The notes beneath the pieces are model-generated. The model had not been told where the DNA came from. It did no database searches and saw nothing but the letters and a program-made list of their open reading frames with translations. The translations under genes were made by a program, and so were the position numbers. A DNA stretch of 49,732 nucleotides. Source: Eubacteriales bacterium. Its GTDB lineage: Bacteria > Bacillota > Clostridia > Oscillospirales > Oscillospiraceae. Each line of letters starts with the position of its first letter. The stretch's first letter is position 1. The DNA lies in contig JAUNJE010000017.1 in the NCBI GenBank assembly GCA_030533415.1, positions 1 through 49,732 of the forward strand. Reading direction: 5' to 3'. Positions 30,655 through 38,541 of this stretch are shown here, piece by piece.

Positions 30655-31353
30655 TTATCCCTCCAGCAGCCGGATCTCCTCCCGGGTCAGCTCCCGGACC
30701 TTTCCTCTGGGAAGCGCTCCCAGGGCAAGCGTTCCCTCCTGGCGGCGTTCCAGGTAGCGCACCGTCATGGCCCGGGACGCCATCATCCGGCGCACCTGAT
30801 GGTATTTCCCCTCGCAGACCGTAATCAGGCTCTCCCCCGCCCCCAGCGGTTCCAGCCTGGCAGGCAGGCAAACGGTGCCATCCCCCAGGGTCAGGCCGGC
30901 CGCAAAGGCCTCCACATCCGCCTGACAGGCCTGCCCTTCGTGCCGGGCGTAGTAGACCTTCGGCACCTCCTTTTTGGGGGAGATCAGCCGGTGAAGCAGG
31001 TCCCCGTCGTTGGTAAACAGCAGCAGCCCCTCGGTGGCCTTGTCCAGCCGCCCTATGGGCTTGACCTCCAGCCGCTTTAGTTCCGGCGGCAGCAGCTCCA
31101 TAACCGTGGGCTGGGAAGCGTCCTCCGTGGCCGTAACATAGCCCGCGGGTTTATTCATCATGAGCACCACCCGGCGTTTGCCCCCAAGGATTTCCCCGTC
31201 CAGGGCCACCGCCTCCACAGCTGGGTCGATTTTGTGCCCGCCGTCCTTTTCCACGCTTCCGTCCACGGTGACCCGGCCCGCTTTCAGCATGGCCTTCACC
31301 TGGCTGCGGGTACCCGCGCCGCTGTCACATAAGAATTTGTCCAGTCTTACCAT
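30655..31353 (-). CDS. Pseudouridine synthase, RsuA/RluB family
   Basis: The 232-residue protein has an N-terminal S4 RNA-binding domain (VRLDKFLCDSGAGTRSQVKA, residues 2 to about 55) and an RsuA-type catalytic domain with GRLDKATEG (101-109), where Asp104 is the catalytic residue. KVYYARHEG and KYHQVRRM are further family motifs. These enzymes isomerise specific uridines in 16S or 23S rRNA; RsuA and RluB/E/F cannot be separated with confidence here, though the length favours RsuA. GGAG precedes the ATG. It is divergent from the DUF4830 gene. Confidence 0.92.
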   Translation of the reverse strand: MVRLDKFLCDSGAGTRSQVKAMLKAGRVTVDGSVEKDGGHKIDPAVEAVALDGEILGGKRRVVLMMNKPAGYVTATEDASQPTVMELLPPELKRLEVKPIGRLDKATEGLLLFTNDGDLLHRLISPKKEVPKVYYARHEGQACQADVEAFAAGLTLGDGTVCLPARLEPLGAGESLITVCEGKYHQVRRMMASRAMTVRYLERRQEGTLALGALPRGKVRELTREEIRLLEG

Positions 31354-31424
31354 GGTTTCTCCGTTCTATCCCTCCTTGTCCAGGCATAGGCTATACCACC
31401 TATTTCAACCGGGAGGGATCATTT

Positions 31425-31973
31425 ATGATGGTTATGACCGCTAAGGTCGATATGAAAAAAGTTATGCTGGCTCTGGCCGCCGTGGCGGCGCTGGTGCTGT
31501 CTCTGATTCTGCTGCTGGGCGGCGGAGGGGACACTGCCCAGACCTCTGCCCCCGCGGCCTCCAGCAACGACGATCGGGTGAAATTCCTGACGGATTTCGG
31601 CTGGGATGTGACCACCTCTCCGGTGGAGTCCAGCCAAGTAAAAATCCCCGACCAGTCCAGTGAGGTTTTCGACCGCTATAACGCCCTGCAAAAGGGCCAG
31701 GGCTATGACCTGAGCAAATTCGCCGGGAAAAAGGTCATGCGCTATGTCTACAAAATCAACAACTATCCCGGCGCCACCGAGCCTGTTTACGCCACGCTGC
31801 TGGTCTACAAAAACGAGATCATCGGCGGCGACGTGACGGATACTGCCGCCAAGGGAAAGATCCGGGGCTTCAAGATGCCGGAGGCCGCGGCCAGCACCCC
31901 CACCACAACCGCTCCCTCGGAAACCACGGCATCTGAAACCACCGCCACTACCGCCGCCACGCAGCCAACATAA
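31425..31973 (+). CDS. DUF4830 domain membrane-anchored protein
   Basis: The 182-residue protein has one N-terminal hydrophobic segment (about residues 11-31), then a soluble domain (about 48-150) and a Thr/Ser/Ala-rich tail. The domain matches the DUF4830 pattern: KFLTDFGWDV, then VFDRYNALQKGQGYDLSKF, YKINNYPG and LVYKNEIIGGDV. The family is found in clostridia; its role is unknown. The protein is probably exported and held in the membrane facing outward. GGGAGG lies eight bases before the ATG at 31425; ATG 31428 is an alternative. No partner is evident from the neighbourhood. Confidence 0.82.
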   Translation: MMVMTAKVDMKKVMLALAAVAALVLSLILLLGGGGDTAQTSAPAASSNDDRVKFLTDFGWDVTTSPVESSQVKIPDQSSEVFDRYNALQKGQGYDLSKFAGKKVMRYVYKINNYPGATEPVYATLLVYKNEIIGGDVTDTAAKGKIRGFKMPEAAASTPTTTAPSETTASETTATTAATQPT

Positions 31974-32011
31974 GTTCCGGTTCAAAATTATCTTACCACA
32001 AATCCCAAGTC

Positions 32012-32040
32012 TTGACAAGGCCTGACAACTGTGTTACAGT
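32012..32040 (+). promoter_or_regulatory. Promoter of the FMN riboswitch-ribU unit
   Basis: TTGACA (32012-32017) and TACAGT (32035-32040) are 17 bp apart, placing the transcript start about nine bases before the FMN riboswitch. Confidence 0.85.
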
Positions 32041-32055
32041 ATAGGCAACTGAACA

Positions 32056-32167
32056 GTATCTTCAGGGCGGGGTGAAATTCCCCACCGGCGGTATAGTCCG
32101 CGACCGCGCAAGCGTTGAACCGGTGAAACTCCGGTACCGACAGTATAGTCTGGATGGAAGAAGATAC
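32056..32167 (+). promoter_or_regulatory. FMN riboswitch (RFN element)
   Basis: The closing stem GTATCTTC/GAAGATAC, the conserved AGGGCGGGGTGAAATTCCCC, CCGGCGGTATAGTCCGCGA, and the downstream CCGACAGTATAGTCTGGATGG are all present in the standard order. FMN binding is expected to favour the following terminator and shut off riboflavin uptake. The P-loop helix between the two halves (ACCGGTGAAACTCCGGT) is intact. Confidence 0.97.
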
Positions 32168-32188
32168 GCAAGGCACTTGCGTTTATTT

Positions 32189-32230
32189 TCGCGCCCTGGG
32201 TCTATCATGCCCAGGGCGTATTCTTTTTTC
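32189..32230 (+). terminator. Expression-platform terminator of the FMN riboswitch
   Basis: CGCCCTGGG pairs perfectly with CCCAGGGCG over a 9-base loop, followed by TATTCTTTTTT. It lies between the aptamer and the ribU ribosome site, the usual transcription-attenuation arrangement. Confidence 0.85.
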
Positions 32231-32244
32231 GAGGTGACAGAAAA

Positions 32245-32958
32245 ATGACAACCCTTTGGACGCAAATTCTGGAAAACCTGGCCTTCGTGCTGATGTCGCT
32301 TGCCATCGTCGTGGGTCTTGCCCTGCTGGCCCGGCTGGCGGAGCACTATCTTCCGGAAAAGCGGCAGGTGACCCCCGCCCGCCGGGTCAGCATCATCGGC
32401 ATCTGCGCCGCCATTGCCACGGTGCTGCATATGCTGGACTTTCCCCTGGTGCTCCTGGCTCCGGAATTTTACAAGCTGGACTTTTCCGAGCTTCCCGTTC
32501 TGCTGTGCGGCTTTTACCTTGGCCCCAGCGCCACGGTCATCTGCGAGGGCATCAAGATCCTGCTGAAGCTGCTGGTGAAGGGGACCTCCACCGCCTTTGT
32601 GGGCGACCTGGCCAACTTCGTGGTGGGCTGCTCCCTGGTTCTGCCCGCCACCATCTGGTACCATGCCCACAAAAGCAAACGCAGCGCCATTCTGGGGCTG
32701 GTGCTGGGCACCGCCATCATGACGGTCTTTGGCAGCGCCTTCAATGCCGTCTATCTGGTCCCCAAATTTGCCGAGCTGTACGGTATCCCCCTTGAGGTCA
32801 TCATCGCCATGGGAACCAAAATCCGGGGCGGCGTCAACAGCGTTACCAGCTTCGTCATTCTTTGTGTGGCGCCGCTGAATCTTGTGAAGGGCACCGTTGT
32901 ATCGGTTCTGACCATGCTGCTTTACAAGCGGCTGGCAAAGCCCTTGTTCTCAAAATGA
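32245..32958 (+). CDS. ribU: Riboflavin transporter, ECF S component
   Basis: The 237-residue membrane protein has about six hydrophobic segments and is the substrate-binding S component of an ECF transporter. It works with shared EcfT/EcfA proteins encoded elsewhere. KLDFSELPVLLCGFYLGP is characteristic of RibU. The FMN riboswitch directly upstream fixes the substrate as riboflavin or a close relative. The N-terminal segment before ARRVSIIG is a little longer than in Bacillus RibU. GAGGTGA precedes the ATG. A terminator follows. Confidence 0.95.
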   Translation: MTTLWTQILENLAFVLMSLAIVVGLALLARLAEHYLPEKRQVTPARRVSIIGICAAIATVLHMLDFPLVLLAPEFYKLDFSELPVLLCGFYLGPSATVICEGIKILLKLLVKGTSTAFVGDLANFVVGCSLVLPATIWYHAHKSKRSAILGLVLGTAIMTVFGSAFNAVYLVPKFAELYGIPLEVIIAMGTKIRGGVNSVTSFVILCVAPLNLVKGTVVSVLTMLLYKRLAKPLFSK

Positions 32959-32968
32959 TCCTTCCATA

Positions 32969-33004
32969 AAAAAACAGGGACGGCCAACACCGTTCCTGTT
33001 TTTT
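32969..33004 (+). terminator. Terminator after ribU
   Basis: AAAAACAGGGACGG pairs with CCGTTCCTGTTTTT (one mismatch) and ends in six T. It separates ribU from the proline operon. Confidence 0.9.
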
Positions 33005-33066
33005 GCATTTTCCACCAAACCACCGCAATATCCCCACAGCGTCCCGGTATTCCCCGAAATTGCTTC

Positions 33067-33095
33067 TTTACTTTATTGTGTTAAAGTTATATAAT
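33067..33095 (+). promoter_or_regulatory. Promoter of proBAC
   Basis: TTTACT (33067-33072) and perfect TATAAT (33090-33095) are spaced by 17 bp, about 30 bp before the proB start. No T-box or leader structure is visible. Confidence 0.75.
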
Positions 33096-33124
33096 AGACA
33101 AAACTTATTTTGGGAGGGATGCAC

Positions 33125-33895
33125 ATGCGCATCGTCGTGAAAATCGGCACCTCGACCCTGGCCCATCCCACCGGGCATCTGAATATCCGCCGGGTGGAGG
33201 AGCTTTGCAAAATCATCAGCGACATCAAAAACGCCGGCCATGAGGTGATCCTGGTCTCCTCCGGCGCCATCGGCATGGGCGTCGGCAAGTTAGGCCTGCG
33301 GGAACGGCCAAAGGACATCCCCTCCAAACAGGCGGCCGCCGCCGTGGGACAGTGCGAACTGATGTATACCTATGACAGGCTCTTCGGCGAATACCACCAC
33401 ACCGTGGCCCAGCTGCTGATCACCGGTGACGACACCGCCAACGAAAAGCGGCACCGGAATTTTACCAACACCCTGGAACGGCTGTTGGAACTGGGCGCCC
33501 TGCCCATCATCAACGAAAACGACACCGTGGCCACCGAGGAAATCGTCATCGGAGACAATGATACCCTGGCCGCCATTGTGGCCAAGAGCATCCACGCGGA
33601 GCTTCTGATTCTTCTTTCCGACATTGACGGCCTGTATACCGCCGATCCCCACACCCATCCGGAAGCCCAACTGCTGCACCGGGTCGCCAAAATCGACGAC
33701 CACATCCAGGCACTGGCCGGCGTCAGCAGCGGGACCCAGGGGACCGGCGGCATGGTCACCAAGCTTCACGCGGCCCGAATCTGCCTAAGCTGCGGCTGCG
33801 ATATGGTCATCGCCAACGGAACCCGCCCTGCCAACCTCTACGCCATTCTGGACGGCCAGGAGGTCGGCACCACCTTTACGGAGAAATGCTTATGA
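33125..33895 (+). CDS. proB: Glutamate 5-kinase, short form without PUA domain
   Basis: Phosphorylates glutamate in the first step of proline synthesis. ATG 33125 is chosen because GGGAGGG lies seven bases upstream, while ATG 33119 is too close. The 256-residue protein has the amino-acid kinase fold: [33 protein letters not shown] and [12 protein letters not shown]. The C-terminal PUA domain of E. coli ProB (367 residues) is absent, as in many Firmicutes. Loss of the PUA domain may alter feedback control, but this is inference. It overlaps proA by four bases. Confidence 0.96.
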   Translation: MRIVVKIGTSTLAHPTGHLNIRRVEELCKIISDIKNAGHEVILVSSGAIGMGVGKLGLRERPKDIPSKQAAAAVGQCELMYTYDRLFGEYHHTVAQLLITGDDTANEKRHRNFTNTLERLLELGALPIINENDTVATEEIVIGDNDTLAAIVAKSIHAELLILLSDIDGLYTADPHTHPEAQLLHRVAKIDDHIQALAGVSSGTQGTGGMVTKLHAARICLSCGCDMVIANGTRPANLYAILDGQEVGTTFTEKCL

Positions 33896-35130
33896 AAACC
33901 ATGCTGGAAGCGGCAAAGGCCGCGAAAACCGAAATTGCCTGCCTGACCACGGAGCGGAAAAACGCGGCCCTGAATGCCATGGCCGGTGCCCTGCTTTCCC
34001 ACGAAGCGGAAATTCTGGCCGCCAACGCCCTGGATCTGGAAGCGGCAAAGTCCCGGATCTCCACCGTTATGCTGGACCGCCTGCGGCTGACCCCGGCACG
34101 CATTGCGGACATGGCTGGGGGCATCCGCCAAGTGGCGGCACTTCCCGACCCGGTAGGGCAAATCCTGGAGGAGCACACCCGCCCCGACGGCCTGCACATC
34201 CAGAAAACCGCCGTTCCCATGGGCGTCATTGCCATTATTTATGAGAGCCGTCCCAACGTCACCAGCGACGCCGCCGCACTGGCTCTAAAAAGCGGCAATG
34301 TCTGCGTCCTGCGGGGCGGCAAGGAGGCTTTCCGCAGTGCCAATGCCATTGTCACCGCCCTGCGGGCCGGGCTTGCCTCCCAGGGCATCCCTGAAAACGC
34401 CATAAACCTGGTGCAGGATACCTCCCGGGACAGCGCCACGGCCCTGATGACGGCCAATGGCTATATTGACCTTCTGATCCCCCGGGGCGGCGCCGGGCTG
34501 ATCAATACCTGCGTCCGCACCGCCACCGTGCCGTGCATCGCCACAGGCACCGGGATCTGCCATGTGTATGTGGAAAAAACCGCCGATTGGAAGATGGCGC
34601 TGGACATCATCGAAAACGCCAAAACCAGCCGCCCCAGCGTGTGCAACGCCGAGGAGGTGCTTCTGGTCGACAGGGCAATTGCGCCTGGGTTCCTGCCCAT
34701 GCTTTACGACCGGCTGGTCACAAAACGGGAAACCAAGGTGGAGCTGCGGTTGGACGAAACCGCCGCATCCATCATCCCCGGCAGGGCCGCGGGAGAAATG
34801 GATTTTGACACCGAATTCTTAGACTACATTCTGGCTGTCAAATGTGTGGAAAACGTGCAGGAAGCCGTGGCACACATTGCGGCCCACTCCACGGGCCACA
34901 GCGAGGCCATTGTGACATGCAGTGCCGAAGCGGAGAAAATTTTCACCTCCCAGGTGGACAGCGCGGCGGTCTATGTCAACGCCTCTACCCGGTTCACCGA
35001 CGGCGGGGAATTCGGGCTGGGCTGTGAAATGGGCATCTCCACCCAAAAGCTCCACGCCCGTGGCCCCATGGGCCTGCGGGAGCTGACCACCTACAAGTAT
35101 CTCATCCACGGCAACGGCCACACCAGGTAA
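33892..35130 (+). CDS. proA: Gamma-glutamyl phosphate reductase
   Basis: Reduces glutamyl-5-phosphate to the semialdehyde with NADPH. From ATG 33892, coupled to the proB stop by ATGA, the protein has 412 residues, standard for ProA. The aldehyde-dehydrogenase fold is shown by [20 protein letters not shown] and [10 protein letters not shown]. The catalytic Cys lies in [14 protein letters not shown], and the C-terminal [17 protein letters not shown] is family typical. ATG 33886 is possible, but its spacing from GGAG is poor. It is followed by proC after ten bases. Confidence 0.97.
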   Translation: MKTMLEAAKAAKTEIACLTTERKNAALNAMAGALLSHEAEILAANALDLEAAKSRISTVMLDRLRLTPARIADMAGGIRQVAALPDPVGQILEEHTRPDGLHIQKTAVPMGVIAIIYESRPNVTSDAAALALKSGNVCVLRGGKEAFRSANAIVTALRAGLASQGIPENAINLVQDTSRDSATALMTANGYIDLLIPRGGAGLINTCVRTATVPCIATGTGICHVYVEKTADWKMALDIIENAKTSRPSVCNAEEVLLVDRAIAPGFLPMLYDRLVTKRETKVELRLDETAASIIPGRAAGEMDFDTEFLDYILAVKCVENVQEAVAHIAAHSTGHSEAIVTCSAEAEKIFTSQVDSAAVYVNASTRFTDGGEFGLGCEMGISTQKLHARGPMGLRELTTYKYLIHGNGHTR

Positions 35131-35140
35131 GGAGGCAACT

Positions 35141-35926
35141 ATGAAATACGGATTTATTGGCTGCGGCAACATGGGCGGCGCCATTGCCAAGGCCCTGAGC
35201 CGGGAGACCACCGACATTCTCATATCCGACCGCTCCGGCAGGGCAAAGGCCCTGGCTGCGGAATTGGGCATCGGCTATTCCGGCAACGAAACCATCGCCG
35301 CCCAGTGTGACCGGATCTTTCTGGCTGTCAAGCCCCATATGATGCGGGATGTACTTGTTCCGCTTCAGGACCTTCTGGCCCGGCGCAGGCCCCTGCTCAT
35401 TACCATGGCGGCGGGGCTGGAAACCACCCAGATCGAAGCATTCGCGGGCACTTCCCTGCCCATCATCCGCATCATGCCCAACACCCCCACCGCCATCGGC
35501 AAGGGCGTGATTCCCTACTGCCACAACCGCTTGGTCGGCGGCGCGGTTCTTGCCGACTGGCTGCACGATATGAAGCACTGCGGCCTGCTGGACAGCCTGG
35601 AAGAGCGGCTGATCGATGCCGCCAGCGCCCTGTCCGGCAGCGGCCCGGCCTATATGTACCTGTTTTTGGAAGCCCTGGCCGACGGTGCGGTGGCCTGTGG
35701 CATCCCCAGGGCCAAGGCCATGGAGTACGCCGCTATGACCATGTCCGGTGCGGCGGAAATGGTACTGGCCACCGCCCAGCATCCCGGCGCGCTGAAAGAC
35801 GCGGTATGCTCCCCCGGCGGCAGTACCATTGCTGGTGTCCGGGTCTTGGAGCAGCACGGCTTCCGGGGCGCCGCGATGGACTGCGTCATCGCGGCCTATC
35901 AGAAAAATCTGGAATTGGGAAAATAA
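35141..35926 (+). CDS. proC: Pyrroline-5-carboxylate reductase
   Basis: Last step of proline synthesis. The 261-residue protein has an N-terminal Rossmann fold (GFIGCGNMGGAIAKAL, 4-19), the conserved IRIMPNTP, ALSGSGPAYMYLFLEALADG and the C-terminal signature SPGGSTIAGVRVLEQHG. AAGGAGG precedes the ATG. It completes proB-proA-proC in pathway order. A 9-bp inverted repeat right after the stop overlaps the next promoter. Confidence 0.97.
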   Translation: MKYGFIGCGNMGGAIAKALSRETTDILISDRSGRAKALAAELGIGYSGNETIAAQCDRIFLAVKPHMMRDVLVPLQDLLARRRPLLITMAAGLETTQIEAFAGTSLPIIRIMPNTPTAIGKGVIPYCHNRLVGGAVLADWLHDMKHCGLLDSLEERLIDAASALSGSGPAYMYLFLEALADGAVACGIPRAKAMEYAAMTMSGAAEMVLATAQHPGALKDAVCSPGGSTIAGVRVLEQHGFRGAAMDCVIAAYQKNLELGK

Positions 35927-35951
35927 CCCCGCCCATCCGCAAAGGCAAGGA

Positions 35952-35980
35952 TTGTATTTTTCCAACCTTTGCGGTATAAT
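35952..35980 (+). promoter_or_regulatory. Promoter of the aldo/keto reductase gene, overlapped by an inverted repeat
   Basis: TTGTAT (35952-35957) and perfect TATAAT (35975-35980) are 17 bp apart. CCGCAAAGG (35937-35945) and CCTTTGCGG (35966-35974) form a perfect 9-bp inverted repeat; its right arm abuts the -10 box and its loop holds the -35 box. It may be an operator or a weak proC terminator. Confidence 0.7.
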
Positions 35981-36008
35981 GAGAAAAAATCGAATTGCGA
36001 GGTTTTCC

Positions 36009-37015
36009 ATGGAATACAGCGAGTTAGGCAGAACCGGCTTAAAGATTTCCCGCCTGGGCTTTGGCGGCATCCCCATTCAGCGTATCGATGCGGAGGGTAC
36101 AAAGGATTTGATGCACCAGCTTCTGGAAGCGGGTGTCAACTATATCGACACCGCCCGGAGTTATACCGTCAGCGAAGAATACCTGGGCTGCGGTCTGGAG
36201 GGCATCCGGGAGCATTTTGTCCTGGCCACCAAGAGCATGTCCCGCACAAGGGATGCCATGGCAGCGGATATTTCCACCAGTCTTCGCAATCTGCGCACGG
36301 ATCATATCGAGCTGTACCAGGTACATAATCCCACCGTGGAGCAGCTGCAGCAGGTCACTGCCCCCGGCGGCGCGCTGGAAGCCCTGCTGGAAGCCAAGAC
36401 GGCGGGCAAAATCGGCCATCTGGGCGTCACTGCCCATTCTCTGGACACCTTCCAAATGGCGCTGGAACTGGACTGGGTGGAAACCGTTATGTTCCCCTAC
36501 AACATTGTGGAAAACCAGGGTGAGCAGCTGATAACTGCCTGTGCCGAAAAGGGCATCGGTTTCATCTGCATGAAGCCCCTGGCCGGCGGCGCCATCGAGG
36601 ATGCCACGCTGGCCCTGCGCTATATCTGTGCCAACCCAAATGTGGGCGTTGTGATTCCCGGCATGGCGGAGCCAAGGGAACTGCGGCAGAATCTGGCCGC
36701 CGTTTCCGACACCACGCCTTTGACTGCGCAGGAGCAGGCAAAGTTCCAGGCGGTCCGGGAGCGTTGGGCACCCAGTTCTGCCGCCGCTGCAACTACTGCC
36801 AGCCCTGTACCATGGGCATCAACATTTCCGGCGCCTTCCTGTTTGACGGCTACCTGCAGCGCTACGGTCTGGCGGATTGGGCCAAGAGCCGCTATGCGGG
36901 GCTTTCCAAAAAGGCCTCCGACTGCATTGGCTGCGGCGCCTGTGAAAGCCGCTGCCCCTACCACCTTCCCATCCGGGAGATGCTGGCAAAGGTGGCGCTG
37001 GATTTTGGAGGATAA
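36009..37015 (+). pseudogene. Aldo/keto reductase with C-terminal 4Fe-4S domain, frameshifted
   Basis: Starting at ATG 36009, the first part (MEYSELGRTGLKISRLGFGG) is an aldo/keto reductase TIM barrel with IDTARSYTVSEEYLG. Around 36762-36764 the reading must move to another frame to continue. The first frame gives WAPSSAAAATT. The other gives LGTQFCRRCNYCQPC, then DCIGCGACESRCPYHLPIREML, the cysteine-rich ferredoxin-like end this subfamily normally has, stopping at 37015. One missing base between Glu (36759-36761) and Leu (36764-36766) explains it. It may be a real inactivation or a sequence error. If intact, the product is an Fe-S oxidoreductase of about 335 residues, substrate unknown. Without the shift, the first frame runs on to 37190. 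Confidence 0.8.
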
Positions 37016-37016
37016 T

Positions 37017-37190
37017 ATGAAGCAGCATTTTTGTATCTTACTCTCCGCGGCCCTTCTTTTGGCCCTCACCGCCGCGGAGGCCACAAAGTCCCGGGTTTAT
37101 AAGCTTATGGAATTGCTTGAACAATATGTTGCCGATTCCTTACAAACAACGCGCTTCCGGTTTTGGAAGCGCGTTGTTGTCTATAAATGA
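37017..37190 (+). CDS. Small ORF with signal-peptide-like N terminus, 57 residues
   Basis: The frame starts two bases after the reductase stop with a good ribosome site (GGAGG, five bases before ATG). It encodes MKQHFCILLSAALLLALTAA, resembling a secretion signal, then a short charged tail. The last third runs through a GC-rich hairpin (37145-37178), so the end of the ORF looks accidental. It shares its frame with the first part of the broken reductase gene. It could be a true small secreted peptide, or the 5' remnant of a gene whose rest was lost. I do not recognise a family. Confidence 0.35.
   Translation: MKQHFCILLSAALLLALTAAEATKSRVYKLMELLEQYVADSLQTTRFRFWKRVVVYK
37145..37178. terminator. 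Strong hairpin downstream of the reductase region, possible terminator
   Basis: AACAACGCGCTTCC pairs perfectly with GGAAGCGCGTTGTT around a 6-base loop. No T-run follows in either direction, so termination would be weak or of another kind. It overlaps the small ORF. Confidence 0.5.
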
Positions 37191-37253
37191 CGCTATTTTA
37201 CAAGAAAAAGTTCGATTTTCGTTTTATAATCATCCCATACAGGAGGTGTGGCC

Positions 37254-38081
37254 ATGGCACAGGAAGCGCGTACCGTTCGTTATGATGCCCAGCTGCATAT
37301 GGAGGCCTACCGGTTTGTGGGCGTCCTCCAGCCCTTTCCGAACCACTTTCACGACTACTATGTCATTGGCCTGATGGAATCGGGGCGCCGCCTTCTGTCC
37401 TGCAAAAACAGGAACCATTCCATCGGCCCAGGAGATATGCTTCTGCTCAACCCCCATGACAGCCACGGCTGTGTCCCGTCGGACAGCGGCAGCCTTGGCT
37501 ACCGGGGAATCAATATTCCAAAGGACACCATGGCTTCCCTGGCAGAAGAACTCACCGGGCAGCGGGTTTTGCCCGGCTTTTCCGAACCGGTTATTCGGGA
37601 TATGGATATTGCGCGGTACTTTCAGGCCCTGCATGCCATGATTCTGGAAGGCTCCGAAGGGCTTGAGAAAGAGGAACTGCTCCTGCTGCTCCTTTCCTCC
37701 CTTTGGCAGCGGTATGGACAGCCCTTTTCCTGGGAACCAGTGGAATGCGGCAGGGACGTCGAAGCCGCCTGTGCCTTCATGGAAGCGCATTTGGGAGAGC
37801 ACATCACCCTGGAACAGCTGTGCCATGCCAGCAGTCTGAGCAAGTCCACCCTGCTGCGGTCCTTCACAAAGGCAAAAGGCGTCACACCTTACCGCTACCT
37901 TCAGGCCATTCGGATCGGCAGAGCAAAAGCACTGCTGGAACGTGGGATCCTGCCCATCGACGCGGCAAGCCAAACCGGCTTTTCCGATCAGAGCCATTTT
38001 ACCAACGCTTTCCACAGTTTTATCGGCCTGTCCCCTGCCGCATACCGCCGTATTTTTCAGGAAAAGAGGAAAGAACCATGA
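37254..38081 (+). CDS. AraC family transcriptional regulator with cupin-type sensor domain
   Basis: From ATG 37254 (AGGAGG seven bases upstream) the protein has 275 residues. The N-terminal AraC-binding cupin domain (about 15-140) begins FPNHFHDYYVIGLMESGRR. Two C-terminal HTH motifs follow: LEQLCHASSLSKSTLLRSFT and IDAASQTGFSDQSHFTNAF, then FIGLSPAAYRR. This is the usual architecture of small-ligand sensing activators. It is coupled by a four-base overlap to a DUF2000 gene, so the two probably act together. The ligand is unknown. Confidence 0.93.
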   Translation: MAQEARTVRYDAQLHMEAYRFVGVLQPFPNHFHDYYVIGLMESGRRLLSCKNRNHSIGPGDMLLLNPHDSHGCVPSDSGSLGYRGINIPKDTMASLAEELTGQRVLPGFSEPVIRDMDIARYFQALHAMILEGSEGLEKEELLLLLLSSLWQRYGQPFSWEPVECGRDVEAACAFMEAHLGEHITLEQLCHASSLSKSTLLRSFTKAKGVTPYRYLQAIRIGRAKALLERGILPIDAASQTGFSDQSHFTNAFHSFIGLSPAAYRRIFQEKRKEP

Positions 38082-38500
38082 ATTCAGAAGAAGAAAAATG
38101 TGTAATCGTGCTGGATGAGGGCCTGCCCCCCGGCACGGCCGCCAATACGGCCGCCATTCTCGGCATCACTATGGGCATGAAGCTGCCCGATGTGGTGGGC
38201 AGCGATGTGCCGGACGCCGATGGGAATGCCCATATGGGCATCATCCAATTCCCCGTTCCTATCCTGAAGGCCGGTCCGGAGCGGCTGCGGAGCCTGCGGG
38301 CCAAATTGTTCACGCCCCAGTTTGCCGATCTGACCGCTGTGGATTTTTCCGCCCTGGCCCAGAGCTGCAAAACCTATACAGAGTACATTCAGAAAATGGC
38401 CGATTGCCCGGAGGCAAAGCTGAATTATATCGGCATTGCCATTTGCGGCAGCAAGCGAAAAATCAACAAGCTGACAGGCAATTTACCCTTGCTGCGGTAA
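38078..38500 (+). CDS. DUF2000 family protein
   Basis: The 140-residue protein starts MNSEEEKCVIVLDEGLPPG, overlapping the stop of the AraC gene by four bases. CVIVLDEGLPPGTAANTAAIL, split as CVIVLDEGLPPG and TAANTAAIL, and DVVGSDVPDADGNAHMGI fit the DUF2000 family, whose structure resembles peptidyl-tRNA hydrolase type 2-like folds but whose function is unknown. No signal peptide or membrane segment is present. Translational coupling to an AraC regulator suggests a role in the same response. Confidence 0.82.
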   Translation: MNSEEEKCVIVLDEGLPPGTAANTAAILGITMGMKLPDVVGSDVPDADGNAHMGIIQFPVPILKAGPERLRSLRAKLFTPQFADLTAVDFSALAQSCKTYTEYIQKMADCPEAKLNYIGIAICGSKRKINKLTGNLPLLR

Positions 38501-38507
38501 TCAAACA

Positions 38508-38541
38508 GCCCCCGTCCACACTTGTGGGCGGGGGCATTTTT
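38508..38541. terminator. Terminator between DUF2000 and serA
   Basis: GCCCCCGTCCACA pairs with TGTGGGCGGGGGC (one G-T) around a tiny loop, followed on the plus strand by ATTTTTC. It lies between convergent genes, abutting the serA stop. Confidence 0.8.

Noticed and set aside
37703-38077. Upstream in-frame extension of the DUF2000 gene
   Set aside because: It lies over the AraC coding region in another frame. The ATG at 38078 with four-base overlap and the family N terminus fits far better.
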